Shown here one piece after another: positions 34,283-46,077 of a stretch of DNA of 64,000 bases. Source of the DNA: Agriotes lineatus (lineage: Eukaryota; Arthropoda; Insecta; Coleoptera; Elateridae); contig CALNHX010000275.1 of the NCBI GenBank assembly GCA_940337035.1, forward strand, positions 248,001 to 312,000, read 5' to 3'. The notes beneath the pieces are model-generated. The model did not search any database. It saw nothing but the letters and a program-made list of their open reading frames with translations, and was not told the DNA's origin. Position 1 is the first letter of the stretch. Every line of letters starts with the position of its first letter. The translations under genes and the position numbers were made by a program.

Positions 34283-35077
34283 GAATTAAAAGAACAGAAA
34301 GAAGAAGCATCACAAGATCTTTTAGAACTTCGTGAAAAACTAAACATCAAAGCTAACGAAAACCTTGCTCTCCAGCGAGAGCTGCAAGAAGTAACACATC
34401 AGTTTTCATTGGCACAAGTTAAAATAGAGCAAATTACAGCGGGCGAAAGTCTGCAGATAGAATCGCAGGTGGAGGCTTTAACACAACAAAAATTGGCTCT
34501 GGAAAAGCAGGTTCTAGAGCTCAGCCAAGCTCTCAAAGCCACCGGAGAGGAGCGTGATCAGGCCAGTGCGCAATATCAACACTATGTACAGCAGCTCAAT
34601 GGGCAGGTCGCTTCCCTGGCTAGTAAACTTGAAAGCATCACCACTGAAAATGAATCGTTGGTAAAACGAGAACAAAACCTTGTGCAACATATTGGGGAGT
34701 TGGAGAAACTTCTACAGAATATTCAGGATGAACGTGCCAATATTGCTACCAATAGAGGAAACGGTGGGGAAACTAAGAAAGAACTAGAATCTGCCTTAGA
34801 ATCTATACAAAATTTGCAATTGGAAAAGAGCAATTTGGAGGAGAGTTACCGACAGGTGATTACTGAGAGAGAAGACTTGTTGAAAGAGTTGGAGAGCAAG
34901 AAGGAATTGGTCGAACAGATCGAAAGCGAACTAGAGAGGCGGCAGGGTGAACAGCCGGACAGTGTTAAATTGGTAGCAGCCATGGAGAGTGATAAGGTGG
35001 CTGCATCAAGAGCCGTGGCACAAAATTCTGAACTTAAACAGCAACTGGAGGAAATGCAACAGGCTTTTGTCAGAATG
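34283..35077 (+). CDS. GM130: GM130/GOLGA2 golgin, exon 3 (central coiled coil)
   Basis: This is an uninterrupted 265-codon exon, phase 0 at both ends. It follows an acceptor AG at 34281-34282 and ends at ATG|GTAAGA. The protein is almost entirely Glu/Lys/Gln/Leu heptads. The segment SRAVAQNSELKQQLEEMQQAFVRM, abbreviated here to its first part SRAVAQNSELKQQL, aligns with the SRALSQNRELKEQL segment of vertebrate GM130. That fixes orthology and register. The exon lies 28 kb from exon 2 but continues its frame. Confidence 0.93.
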
Positions 35078-35497
35078 GTAAGATTAATTACTAAGTTTAT
35101 TGTAAAGCACATTCAATATTGAAAGTTTCTCACTATAGATCATTTCATACTTTAAGTGCAGTACAGTGTTTTACATAGAACGACGTTGCCACATTTCAGC
35201 ACAAATCTCGGAAATAGATACGCACCTATCATTCATAAATAAATCCCGCTTTTGTATTTCAGAGCACGTAACAACGACTAATGCTTCGTATAATCAGCAT
35301 CCTTTTGTTAGCGTAAGTAAACTTAGACCGTCGGTTGTTGCCGGAAAATGGCAACGTCGCGCAGAAAACTCCCATAACAATAACATTGCCCTATGCTGCC
35401 TGAATTTGAAGTATGGAACGATCTATAGTCATATTTATTCACAAAAACTTAATTTCTATCCATCGGAAATCACGTATATTAATATTTGTTTTTACAG

Positions 35498-36622
35498 AGC
35501 AATGACAAATTGGATTTGACTGAAAAATTAATAAGCGAAGAGTTCAGAAACAAAGAATTATCTGACAACTTGAACCACGTTGAACACCAGCTGCACACCC
35601 TTTCAGAAGCGATTGCCATTAAGGATAACGAACTTACACAAATGCGGGAAACTTTGACGCATAAGAACAAGCAAATACTACAGCAAGATCAGTTGGCTGA
35701 TCGCCTACGTCACTATGAGGCTCAGGATGGTAGCTCCAGTGCCCTGCAGTTCGAATTGCAGAAAGCGCAGGAGGAAATTCAACAGTTGATAAAAGAAAAC
35801 GTGAAATTGAAACATGATATTGAGTGCTTTAACAAATCCACTAGCACGAATGAAGTTCAACAGGATGTGGCCGAAGTGAAACAACAGATAAACGAGGAAA
35901 ATTCTATAGAAATGAGGTCTCAACAATCAGGACGTGATTCTGGGTATATCACAAATAATGAAGCAGCGAGTCAAACTTTCATTAATGAAGCTAAAAGAGA
36001 AGAGCAGAGCATTGATTTGAACATATTAGACAAGGAAGTAGCTATGAAACACTTAGAAGATAAATTTACACGCACAATGTTGGATATAGCAAATTTGACA
36101 GAAGAGAAACAGCGGCTGGAGCATATTGTCACCCAGTTGCAAGGAGAGACAGAAACGATAGGGGAATATATTGCATTGTATCAACATCAGCGAGGCATTC
36201 TTAAACAGCGGACCCAGGAGAAAGATGAGCAGTTAAAACGACTGGCACAAGATCGAGAGAAGGTGCGAAGTAAACTGGACCTACTTAATGGGCTGGTAAA
36301 GAAATTAGTGTTGGAAAAAGGGGTTTTGACACCTGAGATATTGGAACAACATAGGCATTTAAATAGCCAATCTCATGAGTTGTGTTCGGAACATGCTAAA
36401 ATACAACAGGAAATTAATAAAATTACACAACATAGTTTGCCTTCAGATGAAAATCAACAAGAATCAAACACGAGTGAAAACAATAATTTAAATACAGAAA
36501 CTGCTGAGGAAATTATTGCACTTTTAGCTGAAATAAAATCCAGTAATTTAATTCAACCTTCAGATGGCTTAGAAAACTTTCACCCTTGTCCATGGTGTTC
36601 AGGGCAGCTCCAGACAGTTTAA
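35498..36622 (+). CDS. GM130: GM130/GOLGA2 golgin, exon 4 (C-terminal coiled coil and tail)
   Basis: The acceptor TTTTTACAG ends at 35497, and the exon opens SNDKLDLTEKL in phase 0, matching the TNENMEITSAL region of vertebrate GM130. The motif GETETIGEYIALYQHQR is the conserved GETDTIGEYIALYQSQR block. The frame is open to TAA at 36620-36622. The extreme C-terminus is LENFHPCPWCSGQLQTV. It corresponds to the GRASP-binding tail, which in vertebrates contains NPC and ends in a hydrophobic PDZ ligand. Here a CxxC pair is present and the tail ends in Val. Rejoined, the four exons encode about 1,060 residues, similar to vertebrate GM130 (about 1,000). Confidence 0.94.
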   Translation, partial: SNDKLDLTEKLISEEFRNKELSDNLNHVEHQLHTLSEAIAIKDNELTQMRETLTHKNKQILQQDQLADRLRHYEAQDGSSSALQFELQKAQEEIQQLIKENVKLKHDIECFNKSTSTNEVQQDVAEVKQQINEENSIEMRSQQSGRDSGYITNNEAASQTFINEAKREEQSIDLNILDKEVAMKHLEDKFTRTMLDIANLTEEKQRLEHIVTQLQGETETIGEYIALYQHQRGILKQRTQEKDEQLKRLAQDREKVRSKLDLLNGLVKKLVLEKGVLTPEILEQHRHLNSQSHELCSEHAKIQQEINKITQHSLPSDENQQESNTSENNNLNTETAEEIIALLAEIKSSNLIQPSDGLENFHPCPWCSGQLQTV

Positions 36623-36699
36623 ATATGTATTTAAAATTTAAGTACACCAAAAATTGATGACCCCTAAAGGGTTCAATATTTGATTTCCCATAAAAATTC

Positions 36700-37125
36700 A
36701 ATTATTGCGCCTGTTATTAGTCATATTTAAGAAATGTTGGGTCTTGGATTTTTTGTGTGGGATATAGTTATTAATTCTGTATATACTATATATTAAATAG
36801 AGCTTTTATATAATTTGATATCAGCATTATGGAATTGTAAGTTGTAATTATGTAAATCATAAAATATCTCAAAATGACAGTTTGTTTTTTTTGCGAGTAA
36901 ATTAATGTGTATAGTTGACTTTTACTATCTACCCTGTAGTGTGTCGAAAATATGCATCATCTATAGATTAAATAATAGTAATGGGTGATTTTAACGCCCA
37001 AATAGGTAAGGAGGAATTCATAAAGGAGGTCGCGGGAAAGCAAACGATCCATGACAAAACTAATGATAACGGCAGGAGATTATGCGAACTAGCAGCAGCT
37101 AACGGTTTGGTAATAAGTAGCACAA
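36700..37125 (+). repeat. Left copy of a ~420-bp direct repeat flanking the Jockey element
   Basis: Bases 36700-37125 recur at 40257-40671 with about ten substitutions and an 11-bp gap. The repeat includes GM130 3'-flanking sequence (from about 80 bp after the stop codon), an 11-bp LINE target duplication and the first 150 bp of LINE C. The left copy abuts the Jockey 5' end and the right copy abuts its poly(A). Confidence 0.9.
36974..37125 (+). pseudogene. LINE C endonuclease fragment (duplicated piece)
   Basis: It reads VMGDFNAQIGKEEFIKEVAG and then ELAAANGLVISST, an APE endonuclease segment. It is the left duplicate of the 5' end of LINE C; the full copy resumes at 40521. It is preceded by ATAGATTAAAT (36963-36973), the left LINE C target duplication. 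Confidence 0.85.
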
Positions 37126-40100
37126 GACCTTCAAAGAGCCAGAAACACACCCTCCAAAGGAACAGTAAACAAACATCGCCCGCATCAAGTACCATTCACC
37201 GCAACTGATTTCCCTCCTCTTTCAACACCTTTTCCTAGTTCCCTTACCGTCCAGCCAAATGTCTCAATCCCTCATCCCACATGGGTAAGAAGACCTACCA
37301 ATCCGCCAAATCCTAACAATCCCATAAATATGCACGAAATGTTCTCAAACTTCCTCCTCGAATTCAAAAGAATGTTTTCCCAACTCTTAAGCCAAAATAC
37401 GATGATCTTAAACATGCTCTCCACAGTTATAAATAAAATAGCTTCAAAATGACAACTTCACTACGCATTGCACTCTGGAATGCCAACGGTATCACAAACC
37501 ACGTCCTTGAGATCTCCACATTCCTACAAATACAACACATAGTCATATTACTTATCTCAGAAACGCATGCAACAACAAGAACAGTTTTAAAAATCCCACG
37601 CTATAATATCTATTACGCCAATCACCCAGATGGAACAGCCCATGGCGGCTCAGCAGTGATTGTCAAAAACACCATAGTTCATCACGAACTGCAACACTAT
37701 CAAACAGAAAAAATTCAAAGCTCAATCATTCAAGTTCACACCCTTCCATATCCACTCGTTGTAGCAGCAGTCTACAGTCCTCTACGACACTCCATCTCAT
37801 CTGCCGAGTATGAGGAGTTCCTTAGAGCACTAGGCAACAAGTTCATAGTAGGAGGTGACTGGAATGCAAAAAATACAGTCAGTGGGTCGAGAATAATCAA
37901 CCCAAAAGGACGCAACTTTTTACGAACAATACAAAACAACAACTTTGGATATCTCTCAACTGGAGAACCCACTTATTGGCCCAGCGACCCAAATAAAGTC
38001 TCCGATTTACTAGATTACGCAGTCACAAACGGTATAACACACACCTACACCAAGACAGAATCGAACCAAGATTTATCTACTGACCATTCTCCAGTCATCA
38101 TTACCCTTAGCACCACGATAATTGCTAAGGAATCGCCTCCAAGACTCTGCAATAAATATACGGACTGGGAACAATTTGCAAACTACCTAGATGAAAACCT
38201 TAGCCTGGCTATTATTCGAATCCAGAACAGCCAAGACCTCGATGTTACCACTCAGTACCTGACTACCATGCTACAAACAGCCGCCTGGCAGGCTACTCCT
38301 GCTTCTACAATCACCAATCCTGAAGCAAATAACATCCCTCGTCATATCCGAGACCTCGTAGTAAAAAAAAGAAGAGCCCGAAGACAGTGGCAGAGAACAC
38401 GAACCCAACAAGATAAAACTTCGTATAATAGACTTGTCCATTGCTTGCACAACGCCTTACTAGAAGTACTCAACGACTCATTCAAAGATTACCTATCTAA
38501 ACTCTCTCCAGATGATCAAACTATATGGAAGGCTACGAAGAAATTTAAACGACCGATAGTTGCACTACCGCCCATTAAAAGACCCGACAATAGCTGGGCC
38601 AGAACAGACAAAGAAAAGGCAGATACATTCGGAACACATCTAGCTGACGTCTTTACGACCCCTCCCCCCCCAAGGGAATCACGACAACAACGTTATTGAC
38701 TCCTTCCTGGACGTCCCCTGCCAGCTTCATCTACCCATCGCACCATTCTCACCAACTGAAGTCCGCCATGAACTCCAATGCACCAATAAAAGAAAAGCTC
38801 CTGGATACGACCTCATAGTAGGAGAACTATTACACCACCTACCAAGCAAGGCAGTAGTTCTTATTACAACCGTCTACAACAGCATCCTGCGATTAACCTA
38901 CTTTCCGATGCAATGGAAATTCGCTGAAATAATAAGATTGCTAAGTCTGGAAAACCACCCCACCAATCCTCTTCCTATCGACCAATAAGTCTCCTTCCCC
39001 TCCTGTCCAAAACTTTTGAAAGACTGTTATTAAAACGTACTAAGGATACAACTGACCTCGACCAGATCATACCCTCCTATCAATTCGGATTCCGAGAGCA
39101 CCACTCGACGATACACCAAGGCCACCGAATCGTCACTCAAATAATGGAGTGCCTTGAAACCAAAAAGGTCTGTACGACTGCACTCCTGGACATAAAACAG
39201 GCCTTTAATAAGGTCTGGCACCAAGGGCTGCTATATAAGATTAAACTTCACTTTCCAAGCCAACTCTACTTGCTATTCAAATCGTACCTTGCTGACCAGA
39301 TTTTCCAAGTCAAAATCAACAACACGGTCTCGGCCTACCATCGTATTACATCAGGAGTCCCGCAAGGTAGCGTACTGGGACCACTCCTCTACTTAATCTA
39401 CACTTCCGACCTACCAACCACAAACGACACAGTGATTGCCACATTTGCGGATGACACGGCTATGCTAGCTACTAGTGAATCACCGCAGGTTGCAGCCGAT
39501 CGCCTCCAGCACCATTTGGACCTTCTCCAGGACTGGACCAATCTCTGGAGAGTATCCGTTAATAGCGAAAAATCTGCTCAAATAACATTTACCAACAAAC
39601 AAGCAATCTGCCCACAAGCCAGATTCAACGACATCCCCCTCCCACTAAAATTAGAAGTAAAATATCTGGGGCTGCATCTCGACGCAAAGCTCACCTGGAG
39701 CACCCATGTTAAAGCCAAAAGAAAACAACTCGACCTAAAACTCAAGAAAATGTACTGGTTACTGGGGCCTCGCTCTCAACTCTCTCTCACAAACAAGCTT
39801 CTTCTATATAAGGTTATGCCCATATGGACATATGGGATACAGCTCTGGGGCTGTACAAAGGCCTCCCACACCAAAATATTAAAGCGGTTCCAATCCAAGA
39901 CCCTCCATTTGATCGCCAACGCACCCTGGTACATCAGGAACGATACACTCCACACAGATCTTAACATCCCAACCGTTGCACACGAAATCCAGAGACTCGC
40001 CATTACCTACCATTACCAACTCGCAGGGCACGGAAATGTTCTCATCGAACAGCTGTCTAACCCACCCGCAGTTGCCCGCAGACTCCAACGAAACTGGCCA

Positions 40101-40257
40101 CAGGACCTCACCCACCAACTTCCACAGCCATAACATAATATATCTGGGAGAATAGCGCTGGCTATATCCCCTCACATGACATGTAATATCCTACCATTTA
40201 CTTATTACTCAACTCAAGAGTAGATTGTAAATATGCAATGAACGAATAAAAAAAAAA
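37126..40257 (+). mobile_element. Jockey-clade LINE, 5'-truncated in ORF1
   Basis: The element starts inside ORF1, whose end (LEFKRMFSQLLSQNTMILNM) resembles Jockey ORF1 tails. ORF1 terminates in the overlap ATGA shared with the ORF2 start at 37449. ORF2 runs to 40133, and the element ends AACGAATAAAAAAAAAA. Codons are noticeably C-rich compared with the other LINEs in the window. Confidence 0.9.
37449..40133 (+). pseudogene. Jockey ORF2 (endonuclease and reverse transcriptase), frameshifted
   Basis: The endonuclease is open from 37449 to about 38675: LRIALWNANGI, LLISETHATTRT, VGGDWNAKN, SDLLDYAVTN and STDHSPVIITL. A C-run at 38670-38678 (CCCCTCCCCCCCC) shifts the frame, and a second lesion lies near 38940. 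The RT is open again from about 39140 to 40133: LLDIKQAFNKVWH, GVPQGSVLGPLLYLIY and TFADDTAMLA (FADD 39444-39455, the Jockey form of the catalytic motif). Length and domain order are typical. It cannot encode a full protein as read. Confidence 0.9.
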
Positions 40258-40671
40258 ATTATTGCGCCTGTAATTAGTCATATTTAAGAAATGTTGGGTC
40301 TTGGATTTTTTGTGTGGGATATAGTTATTAATTCTGTATATACTATATATTAAATAGAGCTTTTATATAATTTGATATCAGCATTATGGAATTGTAAGTT
40401 GTAATTATGTAAATCAAAAAATGACAGTTTGTTTTTTTTGCGAGTAAATTAATGTGTATAGTTGACTTTTACTATCTACCCTGAAGTGAGTCGAAAATAT
40501 TCATCATCTATAGATTAAATAGTAGTAATGGGTGATTTTAACGCCCAAATAGGTAAGGAGGAATTCATAACAGAGGTCGCCGGAAAGCAAACGATCCGTG
40601 ACAAAACTAATGATAACGCAGGAGATTGTGCGGACTAGCAGCAGCTAACGGTTTGGTAATAAGTAGCACAA
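40257..40671 (+). repeat. Right copy of the ~420-bp direct repeat
   Basis: This copy starts immediately after the Jockey poly(A) with ATTATTGCGCCTGTAATTAG. It runs through the GM130 3' flank copy into LINE C up to AAGTAGCACAA, where the left copy stops. LINE C continues without a break beyond it. Confidence 0.9.
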
Positions 40672-42925
40672 TGTTTAAACATAAAAGAGTGCATAAAGTT
40701 ACATGGAACGCTCCAGGAGGGAAAACACAAAGCCAAATAGACCATATATTAATCTTTAAAAGAAGAGCAACAACAATGCAAGACGTTATGACATTCAGAG
40801 GAGTAAGCTGTGATTCCGATCATTACCTGGTAGGAGCAGTAATGAAAGAAAAAATAAGAAATACAAACAACAAGGACAAAAAACAGAACAGAATATGGGA
40901 TATAGGACAACTAAAAAATGAAGAAAAAAAAATATAAAGAAATGATAGAAGCAAAAATGAAAGAAGAACAAGAAACGACAGAAATAGACTATGAATGGGA
41001 GAACATAAAAGCAAATATAATCAAATCAGCAGAACAACAAATAGGATACAAGAAGAGAAGAGAAAAGACAGAGTGGTTTGATGATGAATGTAAAGAACAA
41101 ATGCGGTAAAATTATGTAGAAGGAAAAAACGAGAATGGATAAATAGTAGACTACAGGAAATAGAAGAAACTGGCAATAAAAACAATACAAGAAAATAAAG
41201 GAAAATATGACACCCAAACCAAAGATAACAACAACAGGTTGTAAAAATATATAGAAGAAGAAAATGCAAGGATACAAAGATGGTATGAACACTTTAAGCA
41301 AGTCTATGAAGATAGAGAGACAGAAGAAGAAAACCCAGATACCGAACCAGAACTAACAGAAGATGAGGTAAGAAACCCAACGTACGAGGAAAGAAATGAA
41401 ATAATAAAAAAATGAAAAACGGAAAAGCACCCGGGCATGACAACATAACAATAGAGCTTATTAAACAGGGAGGACAAATGCTAAAAAACAAAATCTTCCA
41501 ACTAATAACACAAATATGAAATAAAGAGCAAATGCCACAAGAATGGAAGATGGGAGTAATTATTCCAGTACATAAGAAAGGAGACAGAGCAAAATGCGAA
41601 AACCAATAAGCACAATATACAAAATAGTATCGAGTATAATATATAGAAGAATAGAGCCTTATGCAGAAACAATAATAGGTGAATACCAAAACGGATTCAG
41701 GCCAAATAAATCAACAATTGATGGAATCCACACAATAAGACAGATACTTGAAAAAAACAAAGAGATTATAAACAGGATTTTGACACGATTAAAAGAAGAC
41801 AAATATACATGGAACTAAGATATCTAGAAATACCAAGAAAGATAATACAGCTTATTAAAATGACAATGGAAGGATCAAAAGCATATGTAAAAACAAAAAT
41901 GGGAGACACGGAACCTTTTATAGTCAGCACAGGAGTAAGGCAGCAAGATGCGCTGTCTACAATCATATTCAACCTAATAATGGAAGCTATTGTAAGAAAA
42001 TCAAAAATCCAAGGAGCAATAAACACACATATGACACAGATATCAGCATATGCGGATGATTTAGTTATCATTAGTAGAACCAATAAAGAATTAAAAGAAG
42101 CCTATGCGAAAATAGAAGAAACAGCACAAAAGATGGGACTACAAGTAAACACAGAGAAAACAAAATATATGAGAATACAGAAAACTAAATAAACTGAACT
42201 GAAAAGCATAGAAATAATTTGAAGAAGTTGAGGAATTTAAACAATAAGTAATACCAACAATGTAACCATGGAAGTTATGAATAGAATACAATCGGCAAAT
42301 AAAAGTTACTACACTAATAAGAAAGTATTGTGTAATAAAATAACAAGTAAAAAAACGAAATTACGAATATATAAGAGCTTAATTCGACCGGTGATGTGAT
42401 ATGGAGCTGAGACATGGAGATTAACAGAAAAGGGCGAGGAAATATTAAGAAGAAACGAGAGGAAAATACTTGGACCAATTATAGAAGAGAATGGACAAAT
42501 AAGAAGAAAAATTAATCACGAGATATACACAGAAACAAATGGAGAGGACGTAGTTAAATTTATAAAGTCACAACGAATAAGATGGTACGGACATATACTG
42601 AGAATGAAGGAAGAGAGATCACCAAAAGTAGTAAGACAATGGAAACCAGAAATAACAAGAAAAAGAGGAAGACCCGATATAAGATGGAAAGACAATGTAA
42701 TACAAGACCTGAAGAGAATGGGAGTAAACTGACGGCAAAAAGGTGAACGATAGAAAACAATGGAGAAAAAATGTAGAAGAAACAAAAACAAGCAAAAAAT
42801 ATAGACGAATAACAATTAAAGATCAGTGTGACTAATCCACCACACTGATATAAACCAAATGGATTTTGTAAGCTTCTTAGAAGCAGGCGATGATCCACAA
42901 GGATCGAAAGCCCTTGAAGAAGAAG
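40521..42925 (+). mobile_element. LINE C, 5'-truncated, 11-bp target duplication
   Basis: The element begins after ATAGATTAAAT (40510-40520) and ends in a GAAGAAGAAG tail followed by the same ATAGATTAAAT at 42926-42936. It encodes the end of the endonuclease (SQIDHILIFKRRAT, CDSDHYLVGAV; 40626-40937), a linker, RT pieces with GEYQNGFRPNKSTIDG and AYADDLVIIS (near 42050), and the C-terminal RIRWYGHILRMKEER and KRGRPDIRWKDN. Many stops are present. Confidence 0.88.
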
Positions 42926-42936
42926 ATAGATTAAAT

Positions 42937-43620
42937 GCGTTCATGGACTATTGCATACATCTGTCAAACGATGTCATTTGACAAATGATCAAACTCGCTT
43001 TTCTAACTTTCAACCAATCAAAAACGAGTTGCGTCGATAATTATTGTTATATAACAACTCAGATTCCACACCCCATACCATCCCCAAACAATATCCCAAA
43101 ATTTCATTAACTTGGAAATTGTGTCCAGGTAACCCCCCTCATTATGTATCTGCCGACCGGACTAATATGGTTCTTAATACCAGGCTAAGCGGCGGCAACT
43201 GTTGGTTCAGCTGACAGTGGTATGAAACTGTTCATTTTAATTTGTCTTCGAACATTTTGCTAATGACTTGTATCATTTCGTTCGATAACTATAGTGAATG
43301 ATTTTGTAATGAATGAATAGTTTCAGTGCTATCAAACTATTCGAATGAATCGATACTATCGGAATTGTTCATTAGTTTTCATTCGATAGCGCCCATTACT
43401 AATTCTAATGAAGCTTAAGGTAGAAGTCCCAATAAGTGGCAATGTCCCAGTGCATGATAAGAGTTTAATATAAAGTTTTAAATTAAGTAAATAAAGCGCC
43501 AAGATTTTATTCCCAGAGCCAGTGTATATAGTAGAAAATGCCGCCATGTTTACTCCTATCAGCAATAACTGATTGAGTTATATCTAAAATTTTACTTGAA
43601 ATTCTCAAGACTGTAACAGC
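42937..43620. other. No recognisable gene
   Basis: This stretch contains ordinary AT-rich sequence, with short near-palindromes around 43260-43390 (GAATGA/TCATTC motifs). Nothing supports a coding or RNA gene. Confidence 0.45.
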
Positions 43621-43869
43621 TGTATTCATAGTCGTTCGCCAGCGGCTCGCCGCCGAGTCGCCGGAGTTTTGTTATGAATAGTATGTTGGCGGCACTGTAC
43701 GTCTATGTCAAATTCGAGGTTATCAGGTTAGGTTTTCCGTCAGTTTTGACAGAAATTGACACAAAATCTAACCTGCTAACCTCAAATTTGACATAGACGT
43801 ACAGTGCTGCCAACATACTATTCATAACGAAACTCCGGCGAGCCGCTGGCGAACGACTATGAATACGGG
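43621..43869. repeat. Foldback MITE, family M, copy 2
   Basis: It has full-length arms as at 3157-3420, including GTATTCATAGTCGTTCGCCA and its complement at the right end. A few bases differ in the CGCC-rich inner parts. Confidence 0.88.
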
Positions 43870-43875
43870 TGTAAG

Positions 43876-44039
43876 TCTATTCGAGGTTAGCAGGTTAGAT
43901 TTTGTGTGTCAGTTTCTGTCAAAACTGACAGAAAACCTAACCTGATAACCTCAAATTTGACATAGACGTACAGTGCCGCCAACATACTATTCATAATGAA
44001 ACTCCGGCGATCCGCTGGCGAATGACTATGCATACGGGT
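43876..44039. repeat. Foldback MITE, family M, copy 3 (partial)
   Basis: This begins in the left arm (GTCTATTCGAGGTTAGCAGG) and retains the whole right arm to GACTATGCATACGGGTG. It abuts the start of the inverted duplication at 44041 exactly as copy 5 abuts its partner at 60500. Confidence 0.85.
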
Positions 44040-44130
44040 GTTACTGTTGGACTGATTAAAAGCGGTTTCAGAACCGTAAACAAATTCATGTTGACAAATA
44101 ATATTTATCTGTCACTCACAATCTGTCAAA

Positions 44131-44303
44131 ATGCTCTGGCATTTCACCGAACTTGCAAAAAAGCGTATTATTAGCAAATTAGAAGACCATTGGTCAATAA
44201 GGCAAGTTGCTCGTTTCCTAAATAAACCTTGAGAAGAAGACCAGGACCAGAGTCATCCCAACCTAAAATCTGTAGCCAAGAAGAAGACAAAGCTCTTGTG
44301 CAG
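44131..44303 (+). pseudogene. Tc1-like transposase N-terminus (copy in left duplication)
   Basis: It reads MLWHFTELAKKRIISKLEDH, an HTH typical of Tc1-like transposases, through FLNKP and an in-frame TGA, to EEDKALVQ-type codons at the junction with TAGGGCGG (44304). It copies 60259-60423 including the junction with the foreign element. Confidence 0.8.
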
Positions 44304-44668
44304 TAGGGCGGGCCGTTCATGTATACGAAAAAAAAAAGTTATACGTATCCGACTGTAACAGGACTTAAAAGTTGCGTGTTGATGAGTACATTACCAGGAA
44401 ATATTTAATTTTTGGTTTTGTTAGCACTTTCAGCCCTCTACTTAGGTTCAAAGTTTTAGAATTCTGGCATGTCAGACATAAAGAGATAACTTATTTCTTT
44501 TATGGAGGCCGATGTAAAAATAATAATCATTGTAAGGTATTTTGTATTCAAAATAAAAGAGTAGTAGTGCAAATAATATATTACTTCACAAATAGTTAAA
44601 ATAAGTATACTCAAGATATAGTAAAATAAATCAATAAATCATAAAATTCCAAAATATGGGAAATTTGT

Positions 44669-44977
44669 TTATCCTGCTGCATAATCTTGTTTAGTCTCGA
44701 AGGAGGGCATTTCTGATCTGAAGTTTGATATATTTCGTATTACACCGTCTCTGGACACTTCTCCGGCCACTGATAGGGCAGCTTCTGTAACCATCTTCAA
44801 GGAGCGTTCTACTGCCTGCGGGTGGCAGGGAAATGGAGAAATATTTATTAAATGTTTCTCTATACCTTCCATTTCCTTTCTGAGGATGATTTCCAGTTGT
44901 TCGTCAGTTATGAAGGACAGAATAGGTGGAGGAGTTACTTGAAAATCAGGCCACACTATCATATCGAAGTAATCCAC
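44669..44977 (-). pseudogene. Orphan-family protein, C-terminal fragment (copy)
   Basis: It encodes DYFDMIVWPDFQVTPPPILS through CHPQAVERSLKMVTEAALSV to MPSFETKQDYAAG. It duplicates the last third of the frame at 59345-59867 with one or two changes. It is truncated at its start by the A/B junction. Confidence 0.85.
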
Positions 44978-45004
44978 AGCTTCTCATAGTGCACTACTCC
45001 AAAA

Positions 45005-45213
45005 TAATGTACACAAAATTTGAGCAAAAATTCTGCATTGAGGTTGCATGTAGTGAAACTGCCTTTGAATGTGATTTATTCCCTAAAATGAAAGAATCCC
45101 TCAGAGGTGTGCAACTTCATATCCAAGACGTACTGCGAGCAGTAGGGCGTTCTATTGTTAACATTAATACACAGCAATTGGCTGATGGAATTCAACACCT
45201 CCCACAAATTTAG
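45005..45213 (+). pseudogene. Unidentified repetitive frame, block B (copy 1)
   Basis: The 69-codon frame MYTKFEQKFCIEVACSETAF ... GIQHLPQI is identical in translation to 61627-61833. It is not recognised as a known domain. It may be the end of a larger mobile-element gene, since the right copy continues upstream with in-frame-looking sequence. Confidence 0.4.
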
Positions 45214-45476
45214 AGAAAGGGGCAAGTCATGGTAGGAGATTACATTAAAGGAACGTAAAAAAATGTACTTGCATAATGCAATTCAACTAAGAAGATTTAT
45301 ACACTAAAATTCTTTTATTATGAGCATGATTATTATGCTCAAAGTCCTTAAAAATACACGTTCAATATACTTTAAATAATTATATATTCAGTAAACATTT
45401 ATTTTATGCAGTTGAAAATTATGCATAAGTATTTTTTTGCATGGTTTTATTATAGATATTAACGATAAAAGTTTGA

Positions 45477-45698
45477 CTATGAGCATTTTAACAAAACGAG
45501 TTTGATTGCCAAATGAGGAGGTGAGCCGGGTTTTGCGGCAATCAAACAAGTCTCGTTAAGTACCATAAGCAAACATGTATTATTCAATACTTTATCTTCA
45601 TCAATAAATTCTGGCTCAATGTATTTTTTATCTAAAAAGAGTGCGGTAATATCCATTACCGCTCTGAGTGCAGTAATATCTAGTGGGATAATATCCAT
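45477..45698 (-). repeat. Block C open frame with internal inverted repeat (copy 1)
   Basis: The 73-codon frame MDIIPLDITALRAVMDITAL ... is identical in translation to 60785-61006. Its end is formed by an inverted repeat (AACGAGACTTGTTTGATTGCC against GGCAATCAAACTCGTTTTGT). It probably reflects repeat structure rather than a protein gene. Confidence 0.45.
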
Positions 45699-46077
45699 AC
45701 GGTAATGAAGCTCTTAACGATAGTAAAATTAATTTGATTAACAGTCTATAACAACACCGAATTAAAACATATCTTTACGTCTATTTCAAATTCGAGGTTA
45801 GCAGGTTGGATTTTGTGTCAGTTCCTGTCAAAACTGACGGAAAACCTAACCTGATAACCTCGAATTTGACATAGACGTACAGTGTCGCCAACATACTATT
45901 CATAACGAAACTCCGGCTGGTATGCCAGCAGAGCACATTTTCTATGTATTTCATATGAAATATTGTTTTACGTGGCGTATTTCTAAGATAATCGTACGAC
46001 ACTCATTAACCCTCGCCCGGCAGAAATAATTTCAGTTACACGGAGTGCGGAAATGGGTCTGTAGTGACCCGGATCGA

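Larger units (their letters stand above)
44041..45916. repeat. Left copy of an inverted, circularly permuted segmental duplication
   Basis: Read left to right it holds block A (44041-44975, reverse complement of 59578-60499), block B (about 44984-45464, reverse complement of about 61376-61852), block C (45465-45770, reverse complement of about 60690-61018) and part of MITE M (45776-45916, reverse complement of about 60531-60675). The partner read in the same sense has the order B, C, M, A. By eye the identity is about 98-99%. The A/B junction at 44975-44984 is absent from the right copy. Confidence 0.9.
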
